Shown: positions 1 through 6,011, counted from the stretch's first letter. The stretch: DNA of 6,139 bases from JAYGED01 sp046582565 (GCA_046582565.1 JAYGED010000254.1:1-6139), one strand, 5' to 3'. Made by a program: numbers and translations. The notes: generated by a model not told the origin, from the sequence alone.

Positions 1-66
1 TTGAATCGCACACAACAGAGAAAATAGGAATCCCAAATCGGACTCCTTTGTTCCGCTCAATCCACT
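1..66. mobile_element. Possible terminal fragment of an unseen insertion sequence (tentative)
   Basis: The first 60 bases are about 43% GC (26 of 60), visibly lower than the GC-rich genes that follow. The ATPase reading frame stops inside this stretch, at the point where relatives normally continue for a few dozen more residues. A CTAG tetramer, the preferred target of IS630-type elements such as IS870 (which duplicate TA), lies at 65-68, exactly where the ATPase-like coding signal fades. All this fits the tip of an IS that entered the 3' end of the ATPase gene. No transposase or second inverted repeat is in view, so the element, its family and its boundary are inference. The alternative is simply an AT-rich intergenic region with a terminator. 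Confidence 0.3.
17..46 (-). terminator. Candidate Rho-independent terminator after the AAA ATPase gene
   Basis: Read on the minus strand, GGAGTCC (46-40), a 6-nt loop and GGATTCC (33-27) form a 7-bp stem with one G.U pair, followed by TATTTTCT. The hairpin starts 10 nt after the ATPase stop codon. The plus-strand version is followed by TTTGTT, so it could act in both directions. The stem is short and of modest strength. The same bases may instead be part of an IS end. Confidence 0.35.
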
Positions 67-1397
67 AGATCAATCGAGTCGTGCGCCGCCATCTGCTCGA
101 TGACGAAATCCAGCATGTCGTCGGCCAGTTCCAGGCCCTGATCCGCCGCCACTTGGCTGAAGACCTGGCGGTATTCCTCAATAGTCGGCCCGAACAGTTC
201 GATCTTGTAAGGAATACGCCGCAGGAAGGCCGGATCGATCAAATCGCTAGGCTCCAGGTTGGTGGCGAATATGAGAAGCACATCGAAGGGAATCGAAATG
301 GTCCGTCCGGTCTTCAGCTTGAAGGAATCGACGCCGCTTTCCATGGGCACGATCCAGCGGTTCAAAAGGCGCTCCGGGCCGACGATCTGGCGCCCGAAAT
401 CGTCGATGATCAGCGTGCCGTTGAGCGCCTTGATCTGCACCGGCGCCTCGTAGAAGCGCGACACTTCGCTATAGGCAAGATCGAGCATATCCAGAGTTAA
501 CTCGCCGCCCACCAGAACCGTCGGGCGGCGGCAGGCGGCCCAGCGCTGGTCGATTTCATCGCGCCGCAATCCCTTGCTTGCGTCGGGAAGCGCTGTCTCC
601 AAATCGGCCGTTTCCACGGGAACATGGACGCTTGCGTCATGGATGACGATGATCTTGCCGTCGACCTCGACGCAATAGGGCACATAGATCAGGTCGCTGA
701 AGATGCTCGCAATTCTCGTCGCCACCGAGGTCTTGCCGTTGCCCGCGGCGCCATAGAACAGCATGGCGCGGGCGGCGTTGACGGCGGGACCGATCTGATG
801 GGCAAAATTCTCCCCCACCACCAGACCGCTCAAACACTCGGCAATCTGCGCTTCGCCGACCTGCTCACCGGCGATCGCCTGTTTTTGGATCTGCGCCTGA
901 TAGGCCTCCAGGGAAACCGGCGCCGGCCCGATATAATGGCTCTGCACAAGCGCTTCGGCGGCCATTTCATGGCCTTGGCTGGTCAGGGCGTATCGCATGT
1001 TCGCCACCCCGCCAACACCCCCGGTGCCGCCCCCGGTGCCGGCGCCCAGTAATTCCATCCACTTCATCTCGACGGCGTCATCCAGCATCTGCTTGACCAG
1101 ATTGTAGGACAGCTTGAGCCCGTCCATGAGTGCGGCCGGGGTGTCGCGCTGCTCGACATACATGAACTTGAGCAGCAGCGGCATGAGGTTGGATTGCGTT
1201 ATACCGCACTCCTCGATGCTCAGGGGCGAGGCGGGCCAGTAGGCGTGAGCCTCGTCAAGCAGCTCCTGGGAAAGCAGGCCGAGAGCGACGAGACAATCAT
1301 CGAGACGGCCGTCGGCTTCCTGCTGATGGGCGGCGGCCTTTGTCACATCATCGAGAGTGATGAGGCCGCGCGCGATCAGAAACTTCGATACCTGCAT
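57..1397 (-). CDS. AAA-family ATPase with GspE/MshE-type N-terminal domain
   Basis: A 446-aa cytoplasmic ATPase of unknown specific role. Residues 1-50 resemble the GspE/MshE N-terminal domain: a 'LIARGLIT' helix, then 'GRLDDCLVALGLLS'. Residues 60-150 look like a winged-helix region, split by a Gly/Thr-rich linker at 118-131. The AAA core follows: Walker A GAAGNGKT at 216-223, Walker B LIIDD at 329-333 followed by FGR, sensor-1-like ATN at 378-380, and a candidate arginine finger FLRR at 391-394. The core is typical of MoxR/AAA-like ATPases that remodel a partner, but no partner is encoded next to it. The ATG at 1397 is chosen because AGGAGG lies 7 nt upstream. An in-frame ATG at 1463 would place the candidate -10 box inside the coding region. 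The protein ends only about 50 residues after the arginine finger, where relatives as I recall them carry a further helical segment, so truncation is suspected. AAA class is firm; biological role is unknown. Confidence 0.85.
   Translation of the reverse strand: MQVSKFLIARGLITLDDVTKAAAHQQEADGRLDDCLVALGLLSQELLDEAHAYWPASPLSIEECGITQSNLMPLLLKFMYVEQRDTPAALMDGLKLSYNLVKQMLDDAVEMKWMELLGAGTGGGTGGVGGVANMRYALTSQGHEMAAEALVQSHYIGPAPVSLEAYQAQIQKQAIAGEQVGEAQIAECLSGLVVGENFAHQIGPAVNAARAMLFYGAAGNGKTSVATRIASIFSDLIYVPYCVEVDGKIIVIHDASVHVPVETADLETALPDASKGLRRDEIDQRWAACRRPTVLVGGELTLDMLDLAYSEVSRFYEAPVQIKALNGTLIIDDFGRQIVGPERLLNRWIVPMESGVDSFKLKTGRTISIPFDVLLIFATNLEPSDLIDPAFLRRIPYKIELFGPTIEEYRQVFSQVAADQGLELADDMLDFVIEQMAAHDSIDLVD
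1005..1046 (-). repeat. 12-bp tandem repeat encoding a Gly/Thr linker in the ATPase
   Basis: Two perfect tandem copies of CCCCCGGTGCCG occupy 1018-1029 and 1030-1041 on the plus strand. On the coding strand they give GTGG-GTGG within the Gly-rich stretch at residues 118-131, flanked by more Gly and Val codons. Because the unit is 12 bp, slippage would lengthen or shorten the linker without a frameshift. The linker sits inside the predicted winged-helix part, probably in the wing or between two strands. Confidence 0.7.
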
Positions 1398-1427
1398 AGC
1401 TTCCCCTCCTGCTCTAAAGGCTTCCCC

Positions 1428-1456
1428 ATCATACGAAAATTGCTGTGAAAGAGGAA
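1428..1456 (-). promoter_or_regulatory. Candidate promoter of the AAA ATPase gene
   Basis: On the minus strand TATGAT (1433-1428) is a good -10 box. At a 17-bp spacing the -35 position is TTCCTC (1456-1451), which matches the consensus poorly. Transcription would begin near 1421, giving a leader of about 24 nt that contains the AGGAGG ribosome site at 1410-1405. The position between divergent genes supports a promoter here; the weak -35 keeps the call tentative. Confidence 0.4.
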
Positions 1457-1498
1457 CGCCCATCCGCCCTGCACAGCTTTGTGTTAGGTTTGAGCGGG

Positions 1499-1504
1499 TA
1501 CAAT
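1499..1504 (+). promoter_or_regulatory. Candidate -10 box just upstream of the peptidase gene
   Basis: TACAAT differs from the TATAAT consensus at one base and ends 5 nt before the ATG at 1510. No convincing -35 box lies at 16-18 bp. If used, transcription would begin at about the start codon and give a leaderless mRNA, which would fit the absence of a strong Shine-Dalgarno sequence before this ATG. This could be chance, and the real promoter could lie further upstream in 1398-1490. Confidence 0.3.
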
Positions 1505-1509
1505 CAGGT

Positions 1510-3291
1510 ATGGGAGAATTTCCGCTGACCCTCGATCAAGACAGTCTGCCCGAATGGGATTTGAGTGACCTCTACCCCGGTATCGACTCGGGCAATCTGG
1601 CACGCGACCTGGACGCGACGCAGGCTGCCGCCGAGGCGTTCGAGACGCTCTATGGCGGTAAACTGGCCGATCTCGACGGCGCCGGCCTGGGCGCCGCGAT
1701 TGCGCACTATGAGGCGATCGACGAAACTCTCGGCCGGATCATGAGCTATGCCTCCCTGTCCCAGGCCGCCGCCATGGACGACTCGGAAATCGGGCGGTTT
1801 CACCAGACCATGCACGAGAAGGTCAACGCCATTTCGGCGCGCGTCCTGTTCTTCACCCTGGAGCTCAATGATCTGGACGACGACAGCCTGGGCGCCAAGA
1901 TGACCGACCCCGCCGCCGCCCACTTTGCCCCCTGGGTACGCGATCGGCGCGCCACGCGGCCCTATCAGTTAAGCCGTGAGATCGAGCGCCTGCTGCATGA
2001 GAAATCGGTCGCCGGGCGGGCTGCCTGGATGCGCCTGTTCGAACAGACCATGGATGCTCTGCGCTTCTCTATCGATGGCAAGGAATTGACCAGCGCCGAG
2101 GCGCTTCATCTGCTGAGCGACCATGACGGCGCGGTGCGCAAGAGCGCCTCCAAGGTCATCGGCGACGTTTTAGGCGAAAACCTGCGCGGCTTCGCGCTGA
2201 TCTTCAACACCCTGATCAAGGACAAGGAGATCGACGATGAATGGCGCGGCTTCAAACGCCCGATTTCGGCTAGAAATCTTTCCAATTATGTCGAAGACGA
2301 GGTTGTCGATGCGCTGATCGGCGCGGTCAGGGATGCTTATCCGAGGCTTTCCCACCGTTATTACGCCCTCAAGGCGCGCTGGTTCGGGCGCGACACCCTG
2401 CCCTATTGGGACCGCAACGCACCGCTCCCAGACGAGGACGATCGGGTGATTTCCTGGGATCAGGCCCGGGCCAGTGTGCTCGACGCCTATCGGGCCTTCT
2501 CACCCGAGATGGCCGACCTGGGCCAGCAGTTTTTCGACAATGCCTGGATCGATGCCCGCACCCGGCCGGGCAAGGCGCCGGGCGCCTTCTCTCACCCCAC
2601 GGTTCCCGGAGCACACCCCTATATTCTGCTCAATTATCAGGGCACGCCGCGCGATGTCATGACCCTGGCCCATGAACTCGGCCACGGCGTCCACCAGCTA
2701 CTCGCCGCCGGCCAGGGCGCGCTCATGGCCGACACCCCCCTGACCCTGGCGGAAACCGCCTCGGTGTTCGGCGAACAGCTTACCTTTCGCGCTCTGCTCG
2801 ACGCCGAGACCGAGCCGAACCGACGCCGGGCCATGCTGGCGGCCAAGGTCGAGGATATGTTGAACACGGTGGTGCGCCAGATCGCCTTTTGCGATTTCGA
2901 GGGCCGGCTCCACCAGGAACGCCGCGGGGGCGAACTGACGCCGGCGCGGATCAGTGAAATCTGGCTCGAAGTCCAGACCGAAAGTCTGGGCCCGGCGATC
3001 ACCTTCGACGACAGCTACGGCGCCTATTGGTCCTATATCCCCCACTTCATCCATACGCCCTTTTATGTCTATGCCTATGCCTTCGGCGACTGCCTGGTGA
3101 ATTCGCTCTACGGGGTCTACGTGGATTCGCCCGACGGCTTCGAGGCCAAGTACCTGGAAATGCTGCGCGCCGGCGGCAGCTTGCGGCACGGGGAGCTGCT
3201 GGCGCCGTTTGGCCTTGACGCTTCGGATCCCCGTTTCTGGGATCGTGGTCTCGACGTCATATCCGGCTTTATCGACGCCCTGGAAGAGTAG
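1510..3291 (+). CDS. pepF: M3-family zinc metallopeptidase, oligoendopeptidase F type
   Basis: A 593-aa cytoplasmic metallopeptidase that would hydrolyse short peptides released by protein or signal-peptide turnover. The zinc site is explicit: HELGH at 388-392 (two His ligands and the catalytic Glu), with the third ligand most likely E415 in the 'LAETAS' motif. The C-terminal 'HTPFYVYAYAFG' stretch (about 515-526) is the Tyr-rich substrate-binding segment of PepF-like enzymes. Residues 15-130 form the usual helical N-terminal lobe, beginning 'WDLSDLYPG', and length matches the family at about 600 aa. No signal peptide is seen. The ATG at 1510 is preferred because the N-terminus then aligns with PepF openings. 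A longer frame back to 1357 would run through the divergent promoter region and overlap the ATPase gene. The Shine-Dalgarno match is weak. The stop lies 4 nt before the kinase start, so the two genes are probably one operon. Family assignment is firm; peptide specificity cannot be read from the sequence. Confidence 0.95.
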   Translation: MGEFPLTLDQDSLPEWDLSDLYPGIDSGNLARDLDATQAAAEAFETLYGGKLADLDGAGLGAAIAHYEAIDETLGRIMSYASLSQAAAMDDSEIGRFHQTMHEKVNAISARVLFFTLELNDLDDDSLGAKMTDPAAAHFAPWVRDRRATRPYQLSREIERLLHEKSVAGRAAWMRLFEQTMDALRFSIDGKELTSAEALHLLSDHDGAVRKSASKVIGDVLGENLRGFALIFNTLIKDKEIDDEWRGFKRPISARNLSNYVEDEVVDALIGAVRDAYPRLSHRYYALKARWFGRDTLPYWDRNAPLPDEDDRVISWDQARASVLDAYRAFSPEMADLGQQFFDNAWIDARTRPGKAPGAFSHPTVPGAHPYILLNYQGTPRDVMTLAHELGHGVHQLLAAGQGALMADTPLTLAETASVFGEQLTFRALLDAETEPNRRRAMLAAKVEDMLNTVVRQIAFCDFEGRLHQERRGGELTPARISEIWLEVQTESLGPAITFDDSYGAYWSYIPHFIHTPFYVYAYAFGDCLVNSLYGVYVDSPDGFEAKYLEMLRAGGSLRHGELLAPFGLDASDPRFWDRGLDVISGFIDALEE

Positions 3292-3295
3292 AGCC

Positions 3296-4648
3296 GTGGC
3301 CAAATCCCGCGAAGACAACAGCCTCGGCGGCCGGGTCCGCCGCTATGCCCGGGTCTCCACCGCCATGGGCGGGGTCGGCATGCGCTTCGGCGTCAGCCGG
3401 CTGCTCGGCGCACCCCTGGACCGCAACCGCAACGCCGCCGCCCTGAGAGCCGCCCTGGGCGGCATCAAGGGGCCATTGATGAAGGTGGCCCAGCTCATGG
3501 CCACCATTCCCGACGCCATGCCGTCGGAATATGTCGCCGAGCTGGCCCAGCTTCAAGCCAATGCGCCGGCCATGGGCTGGGCCTTCGTCAAGCGGCGCAT
3601 GGCTACTGAATTAGGGGCGGATTGGCGCAAGCATTTTGCCGAATTCGAGACCGAGGCCCGGGCGGCGGCCTCTCTCGGCCAGGTCCATAAGGCGATGGAT
3701 CACGACGGCGCGGCGCTCGCCTGCAAACTGCAATATCCCGACATGGGTTCCGCCGTCGAGGCGGACCTCACCCAGCTCCGCCTGGTGTTCGCCCTCTATC
3801 ACCGCTACGACAAGGCCATTGAGCCCGGCGGCATACAGGACGAGATCGCCGACCGCCTGCGCGAGGAACTCGATTACCACCGCGAGTGCCGCCATATGCG
3901 CCTCTATGCCGCCATGCTGGCGGGTCAGGAAGATGTCCATGTGCCGGTGCCGGTCGAGGCGCTGTCGAGCAGACGGTTACTGACCATGAACTGGCTCGAC
4001 GGCGAGCCCCTGATGGCCTGGACAAAACGCAGCCAGGCCGATCGCGACCGGCTGGCGGCCACCATGTTCCGCGCCTGGTATGTGCCGTTTTATGAGTATG
4101 CCGTGATCCATGGCGATCCCCATCTCGGTAATTATACTGTGTGCCCCGACGGCGCGCTCAATCTGCTGGATTACGGCTGTATCCGGATCTTCGAGGCGAA
4201 GTTCGTCGGCGGCGTCATCGACCTCTACCACGCCCTGCAGACCAACGATGAAGCCCTGGCGGTGCATGCCTACGAGACTTGGGGCTTCACCGGGCTAACC
4301 AAGGAAATGATCGAGGTGCTGAATATGTGGGCCTATTTCGTCTATGACCCGATTCTCGACGACCGGGCGCGGCGCATTCAGACCCAGGCCAGCGGCACGG
4401 CCTATGGCGCCAAGGTGGCGGCCAAGGTGCATCGCGAGCTGCGCCGTCTGGGCGGCGTCAGCCCGCCCCGGGAGTTCGTCTATATGGATCGCGCGGCAAT
4501 CGGCCTGGGCTCGGTGTTCCTCCATCTTAGCGCCCGGGTCAACTGGCACGCCCTGTTCGAGGACCTGATCCAGAATTTCGACCTGGCAGCCCTGCGCCGA
4601 CGCCAGAAAGCCATGCTCAAGAAATTCGACCTGCCCCTGCCGGGATAG
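3296..4648 (+). CDS. ABC1/AarF/UbiB-family atypical kinase
   Basis: A 450-aa protein of the ABC1 (UbiB/COQ8/ADCK) atypical kinase-like family, whose studied members act as ATPases supporting ubiquinone biosynthesis and lipid handling. Motifs in order: KVAQ at 63-66 in the place of the family's KxGQ signature, 'AAASLGQVH' at 123-131 (the Ala-rich nucleotide loop), K144 in 'ACKLQYP' (ATP-binding lysine), 'REELDY' at 189-194 (ExD region), catalytic loop HGDPHLGN at 272-279, and DYG at 292-294 in place of DFG. All core kinase-fold residues are therefore kept. There is no C-terminal transmembrane pair like that of E. coli UbiB, so it is probably cytosolic or peripheral. The GTG at 3296 is chosen because it follows the peptidase stop by 4 nt and starts the conserved N-terminal segment; internal Met codons would remove it. 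GGAAG at 3282-3286 may serve as ribosome site. It is not assigned as UbiB itself because several paralogues occur in alphaproteobacteria. Confidence 0.92.
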   Translation: MAKSREDNSLGGRVRRYARVSTAMGGVGMRFGVSRLLGAPLDRNRNAAALRAALGGIKGPLMKVAQLMATIPDAMPSEYVAELAQLQANAPAMGWAFVKRRMATELGADWRKHFAEFETEARAAASLGQVHKAMDHDGAALACKLQYPDMGSAVEADLTQLRLVFALYHRYDKAIEPGGIQDEIADRLREELDYHRECRHMRLYAAMLAGQEDVHVPVPVEALSSRRLLTMNWLDGEPLMAWTKRSQADRDRLAATMFRAWYVPFYEYAVIHGDPHLGNYTVCPDGALNLLDYGCIRIFEAKFVGGVIDLYHALQTNDEALAVHAYETWGFTGLTKEMIEVLNMWAYFVYDPILDDRARRIQTQASGTAYGAKVAAKVHRELRRLGGVSPPREFVYMDRAAIGLGSVFLHLSARVNWHALFEDLIQNFDLAALRRRQKAMLKKFDLPLPG

Positions 4649-4650
4649 GG

Positions 4651-5037
4651 CTACCAGATCATTTCCACACCGTAGCTCGAAATTTGCGCGTCGCGGCCGA
4701 TGATGGGCAGATTTTCGACCAGGCTCTGAGCCACCAGCATACGGTCGAAAGGGTCTCGGTGGTGATCGTCGAGAGCATGGACCCGAAGCGCGTGGACCAA
4801 CTCAATGGCGAGGCTGCGAAAGCCGTTCTGTTCGATCTGGCCGGTCATGAAGCGGGTCAGGTCATCGGGTATTTTGAGCCGCCCCAGGCGCGCCTTGATG
4901 GCAATTTCCCAGCCGCTCGCCGCGCTGAAGTGGATTTCGTTAGCGCCATCGGCGATGACGTCGCGGGCCGTATCGGACAGCCGGGCATCGTCTGTCACCC
5001 ACCACAGGAAGGCGTGGGTGTCGAGCAGCGCCCTCAT
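4651..5037 (-). CDS. vapC: VapC-like PIN-domain toxin
   Basis: A 128-aa PIN-domain ribonuclease, the toxin of a type II toxin-antitoxin pair. Such toxins cleave RNA (often tRNA or rRNA) and slow growth when the antitoxin is lost. The acidic Mg2+/Mn2+-binding residues are present: D6 in 'LLDTHAFLW', E44 in 'SGWEIAIK', D95/D98 in 'HRDPFDRMLVAQ' and D116 in 'GRDAQIS'. The 'SAASGWEIAIK' and 'DPFDR' motifs place it with the Sll0205-like PIN group (COG3744). Length is normal and the protein looks complete, so the toxin is probably active. Its ATG overlaps the antitoxin stop as ATGA, with no evident Shine-Dalgarno sequence, which suggests translational coupling. Its stop is 2 bp from the stop of the convergent kinase gene, so there is no room for a terminator between them. 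Confidence 0.93.
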   Translation of the reverse strand: MRALLDTHAFLWWVTDDARLSDTARDVIADGANEIHFSAASGWEIAIKARLGRLKIPDDLTRFMTGQIEQNGFRSLAIELVHALRVHALDDHHRDPFDRMLVAQSLVENLPIIGRDAQISSYGVEMIW

Positions 5038-5270
5038 GTTTCGAACGAATCGAGGATCTCGTTGGGCAGGGCTGCCTCGAAGTCGGCGGACATAATGATC
5101 TTGCCGCGCGCACTGCCCGGCACGCGGACTTGTGCGCCCTGGGCGATGGGCAGCAGCTTGGCCACCGGCTTACCGGCCTTGGCGACGATGATCTCCTCGC
5201 CTTGGCGCACCCGCTCGATCAGTTTGGAGAAATGCGTCTTGGCTTCGTGCAGATTTACGATCGTTGTCAT
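5034..5270 (-). CDS. Phd/YefM-family antitoxin
   Basis: A 78-aa antitoxin that would bind and neutralise the PIN toxin encoded next to it, and bind its own operator. Residues 1-45 ('MTTIVNLHEAKTHFSKLIE', then 'GEEIIVAKAGKPVAKLLP') are the classic Phd/YefM DNA-binding and dimerisation fold. The tail, about 55-78, is the expected toxin-wrapping segment. The start is set by the conserved 'VNLHEAKTHFS' opening. No Shine-Dalgarno sequence precedes the ATG (upstream bases TTATTCACCC), which is notable for a protein that should be made in excess of its toxin. The preceding inverted repeat is the likely operator. Confidence 0.93.
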   Translation of the reverse strand: MTTIVNLHEAKTHFSKLIERVRQGEEIIVAKAGKPVAKLLPIAQGAQVRVPGSARGKIIMSADFEAALPNEILDSFET

Positions 5271-5277
5271 GGGTGAA

Positions 5278-5306
5278 TAAATAGACTAACCCATGGACTA
5301 AGTCTA
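5278..5306 (-). promoter_or_regulatory. Candidate promoter of the toxin-antitoxin operon
   Basis: On the minus strand TAGACT (5306-5301, 4 of 6 matches to TTGACA) and TATTTA (5283-5278, 3 of 6 to TATAAT) are separated by 17 bp. Initiation would fall near 5271, at or one base before the antitoxin ATG, so the message could be leaderless. The boxes lie within the inverted repeat, as expected for an autorepressed antitoxin promoter. Box quality is only moderate. Confidence 0.4.
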
Positions 5307-5307
5307 T
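5281..5307. promoter_or_regulatory. Inverted repeat, probable antitoxin operator
   Basis: ATAGACT (5281-5287) and AGTCTAT (5301-5307) are perfect inverted arms around a 13-bp spacer that contains the palindrome CCATGG (5291-5296). GACTAA also occurs twice in direct orientation (5284 and 5296, 12 bp apart). The repeat fills most of the 38 bp between the VOC stop and the antitoxin start. Phd/YefM antitoxins bind such palindromes as dimers, alone or with toxin. A role as terminator for the VOC gene is less likely because the long spacer gives a poor hairpin. Confidence 0.6.
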
Positions 5308-5308
5308 C

Positions 5309-5935
5309 TTAATCGCCTGCTGCCTTTATCGCCTTCCACTCGTCGGTTTCTGTCGCCAGGCCTTGCGCCAGGAAGGTCTCGCGCATGGAATGGCCGTTGC
5401 CGCCGTGGGCGGTCATGCGCTCGGGCGGCGTCGGATTGGTGACGTCCGGCCAGATACCGGGCTGCGGGCCGGCCCCTTCGGCAACGATCTCCAGGGGATC
5501 GACCTCATCCATGGCCGGCGTCTTGACCAGCTCCATCATGTCCCAGCTCACCTCTAAGGGGATGTTGTTGGGGTCATGGAAATAGATCGACCAGATGATG
5601 CCGTGATCGACCGCGTCGGAGACCTCGAAGCCGGCGGCCTCGACCTTGTCCTTGAGGGCGAAGAGATCGGCGCGCGAGCCGATCGTGAAGGAAACATGGT
5701 CGAAACCGAGCGGTAAGGTGGTCGGCGAGCCATGGTCCTTGCGCTCCATCGGGCTGGCGCCGGCATATTCGAAAAACGCCACCTGGGTATTGCCGCAGCG
5801 AAAGAAGTAATGGCGATACCCGGGATGGCCGATGCCGGCAACCAGCTCCATGCCGAGAAGGTCGCGATAAAAACGGATCGTCATCACCATGTCGTTGGTG
5901 ATGAAAGCGAGGTGATTGATGCCGGTGAGATGCAT
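5309..5935 (-). CDS. VOC (glyoxalase/dioxygenase) superfamily protein
   Basis: A 208-aa protein of the vicinal oxygen chelate fold, which covers glyoxalases, extradiol dioxygenases and antibiotic-resistance proteins. Two beta-alpha-beta-beta-beta halves are visible: residues 1-58 ('GINHLAFITNDM...FYRDLLGMELV...QVAFFEY') and 77-130 ('GFDHVSFTI...YFHDPNNIPLEVSW'). Likely metal ligands are H8, H80 and E128, with E57 as a possible fourth, so the site looks intact and the protein is probably a metalloenzyme. Residues 135-208 form an extra Pro/Gly-rich tail outside the fold. GGGAGA at 5946-5941, 5 nt before the ATG, supports the start. The substrate cannot be deduced. It lies upstream of the toxin-antitoxin pair on the same strand, with no functional link evident. 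Confidence 0.88.
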   Translation of the reverse strand: MHLTGINHLAFITNDMVMTIRFYRDLLGMELVAGIGHPGYRHYFFRCGNTQVAFFEYAGASPMERKDHGSPTTLPLGFDHVSFTIGSRADLFALKDKVEAAGFEVSDAVDHGIIWSIYFHDPNNIPLEVSWDMMELVKTPAMDEVDPLEIVAEGAGPQPGIWPDVTNPTPPERMTAHGGNGHSMRETFLAQGLATETDEWKAIKAAGD

Positions 5936-5961
5936 GATGGTCTCCCAATTTTGCCGGGGCG

Positions 5962-5967
5962 AGTATA
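5962..5967 (-). promoter_or_regulatory. Candidate -10 box for the VOC gene
   Basis: TATACT on the minus strand differs from TATAAT at one base and would start transcription near 5955, leaving a leader of about 20 nt that includes the GGGAGA ribosome site. The -35 position at 17 bp is C-rich and does not match consensus. If a promoter, it lies about 33 bp from the inferred IS tip. Confidence 0.35.
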
Positions 5968-5984
5968 GCGCGTTATTGCCGCTT

Positions 5985-6011
5985 GGGGGACAGCTAAGCT
6001 GGTCTTCCCCC
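5985..6011. repeat. Nested palindrome at the IS junction
   Basis: GGGGGA (5985-5990) pairs with TCCCCC (6006-6011), and between them CAGCTAAGCTG (5991-6001) is itself a perfect palindrome around a central A; GTCT would be bulged. No T-tract follows on either strand, so it is not a typical terminator. It straddles the inferred IS left tip, so it may be a chance product of the insertion or a structure that blocks read-through into the transposase gene. Confidence 0.5.

Noticed and set aside
1398..1463. Longer ATPase start at ATG 1463
   Set aside because: The extra 22 residues are encoded by the candidate -10 region, and a far better ribosome site (AGGAGG) precedes the ATG at 1397.
1357..1509. 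Longer N-terminus for the peptidase starting at ATG 1357
   Set aside because: It would overlap the 5' end of the divergent ATPase gene and run through both candidate promoters. The added residues do not look like a PepF N-terminus, whereas the ATG at 1510 gives a normal family opening.
3209..3295. Kinase start at ATG 3209 inside the peptidase gene
   Set aside because: It would overlap pepF by 83 nt with residues unlike the family; GTG 3296 immediately after the pepF stop begins the conserved segment.
2698..3318. 206-codon open frame opposite the peptidase gene
   Set aside because: It lies antisense to a clearly conserved zinc peptidase, has no recognisable motif or ribosome site, and is explained by high-GC codon bias.
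4684..5280. 198-codon open frame opposite the toxin-antitoxin genes
   Set aside because: It is the complementary shadow of two well-supported genes with intact motifs and the diagnostic ATGA overlap.
5281..5307. Inverted repeat as a transcription terminator of the VOC gene
   Set aside because: Seven-base arms separated by 13 bases make a weak hairpin, and its position at the antitoxin promoter fits an operator better.
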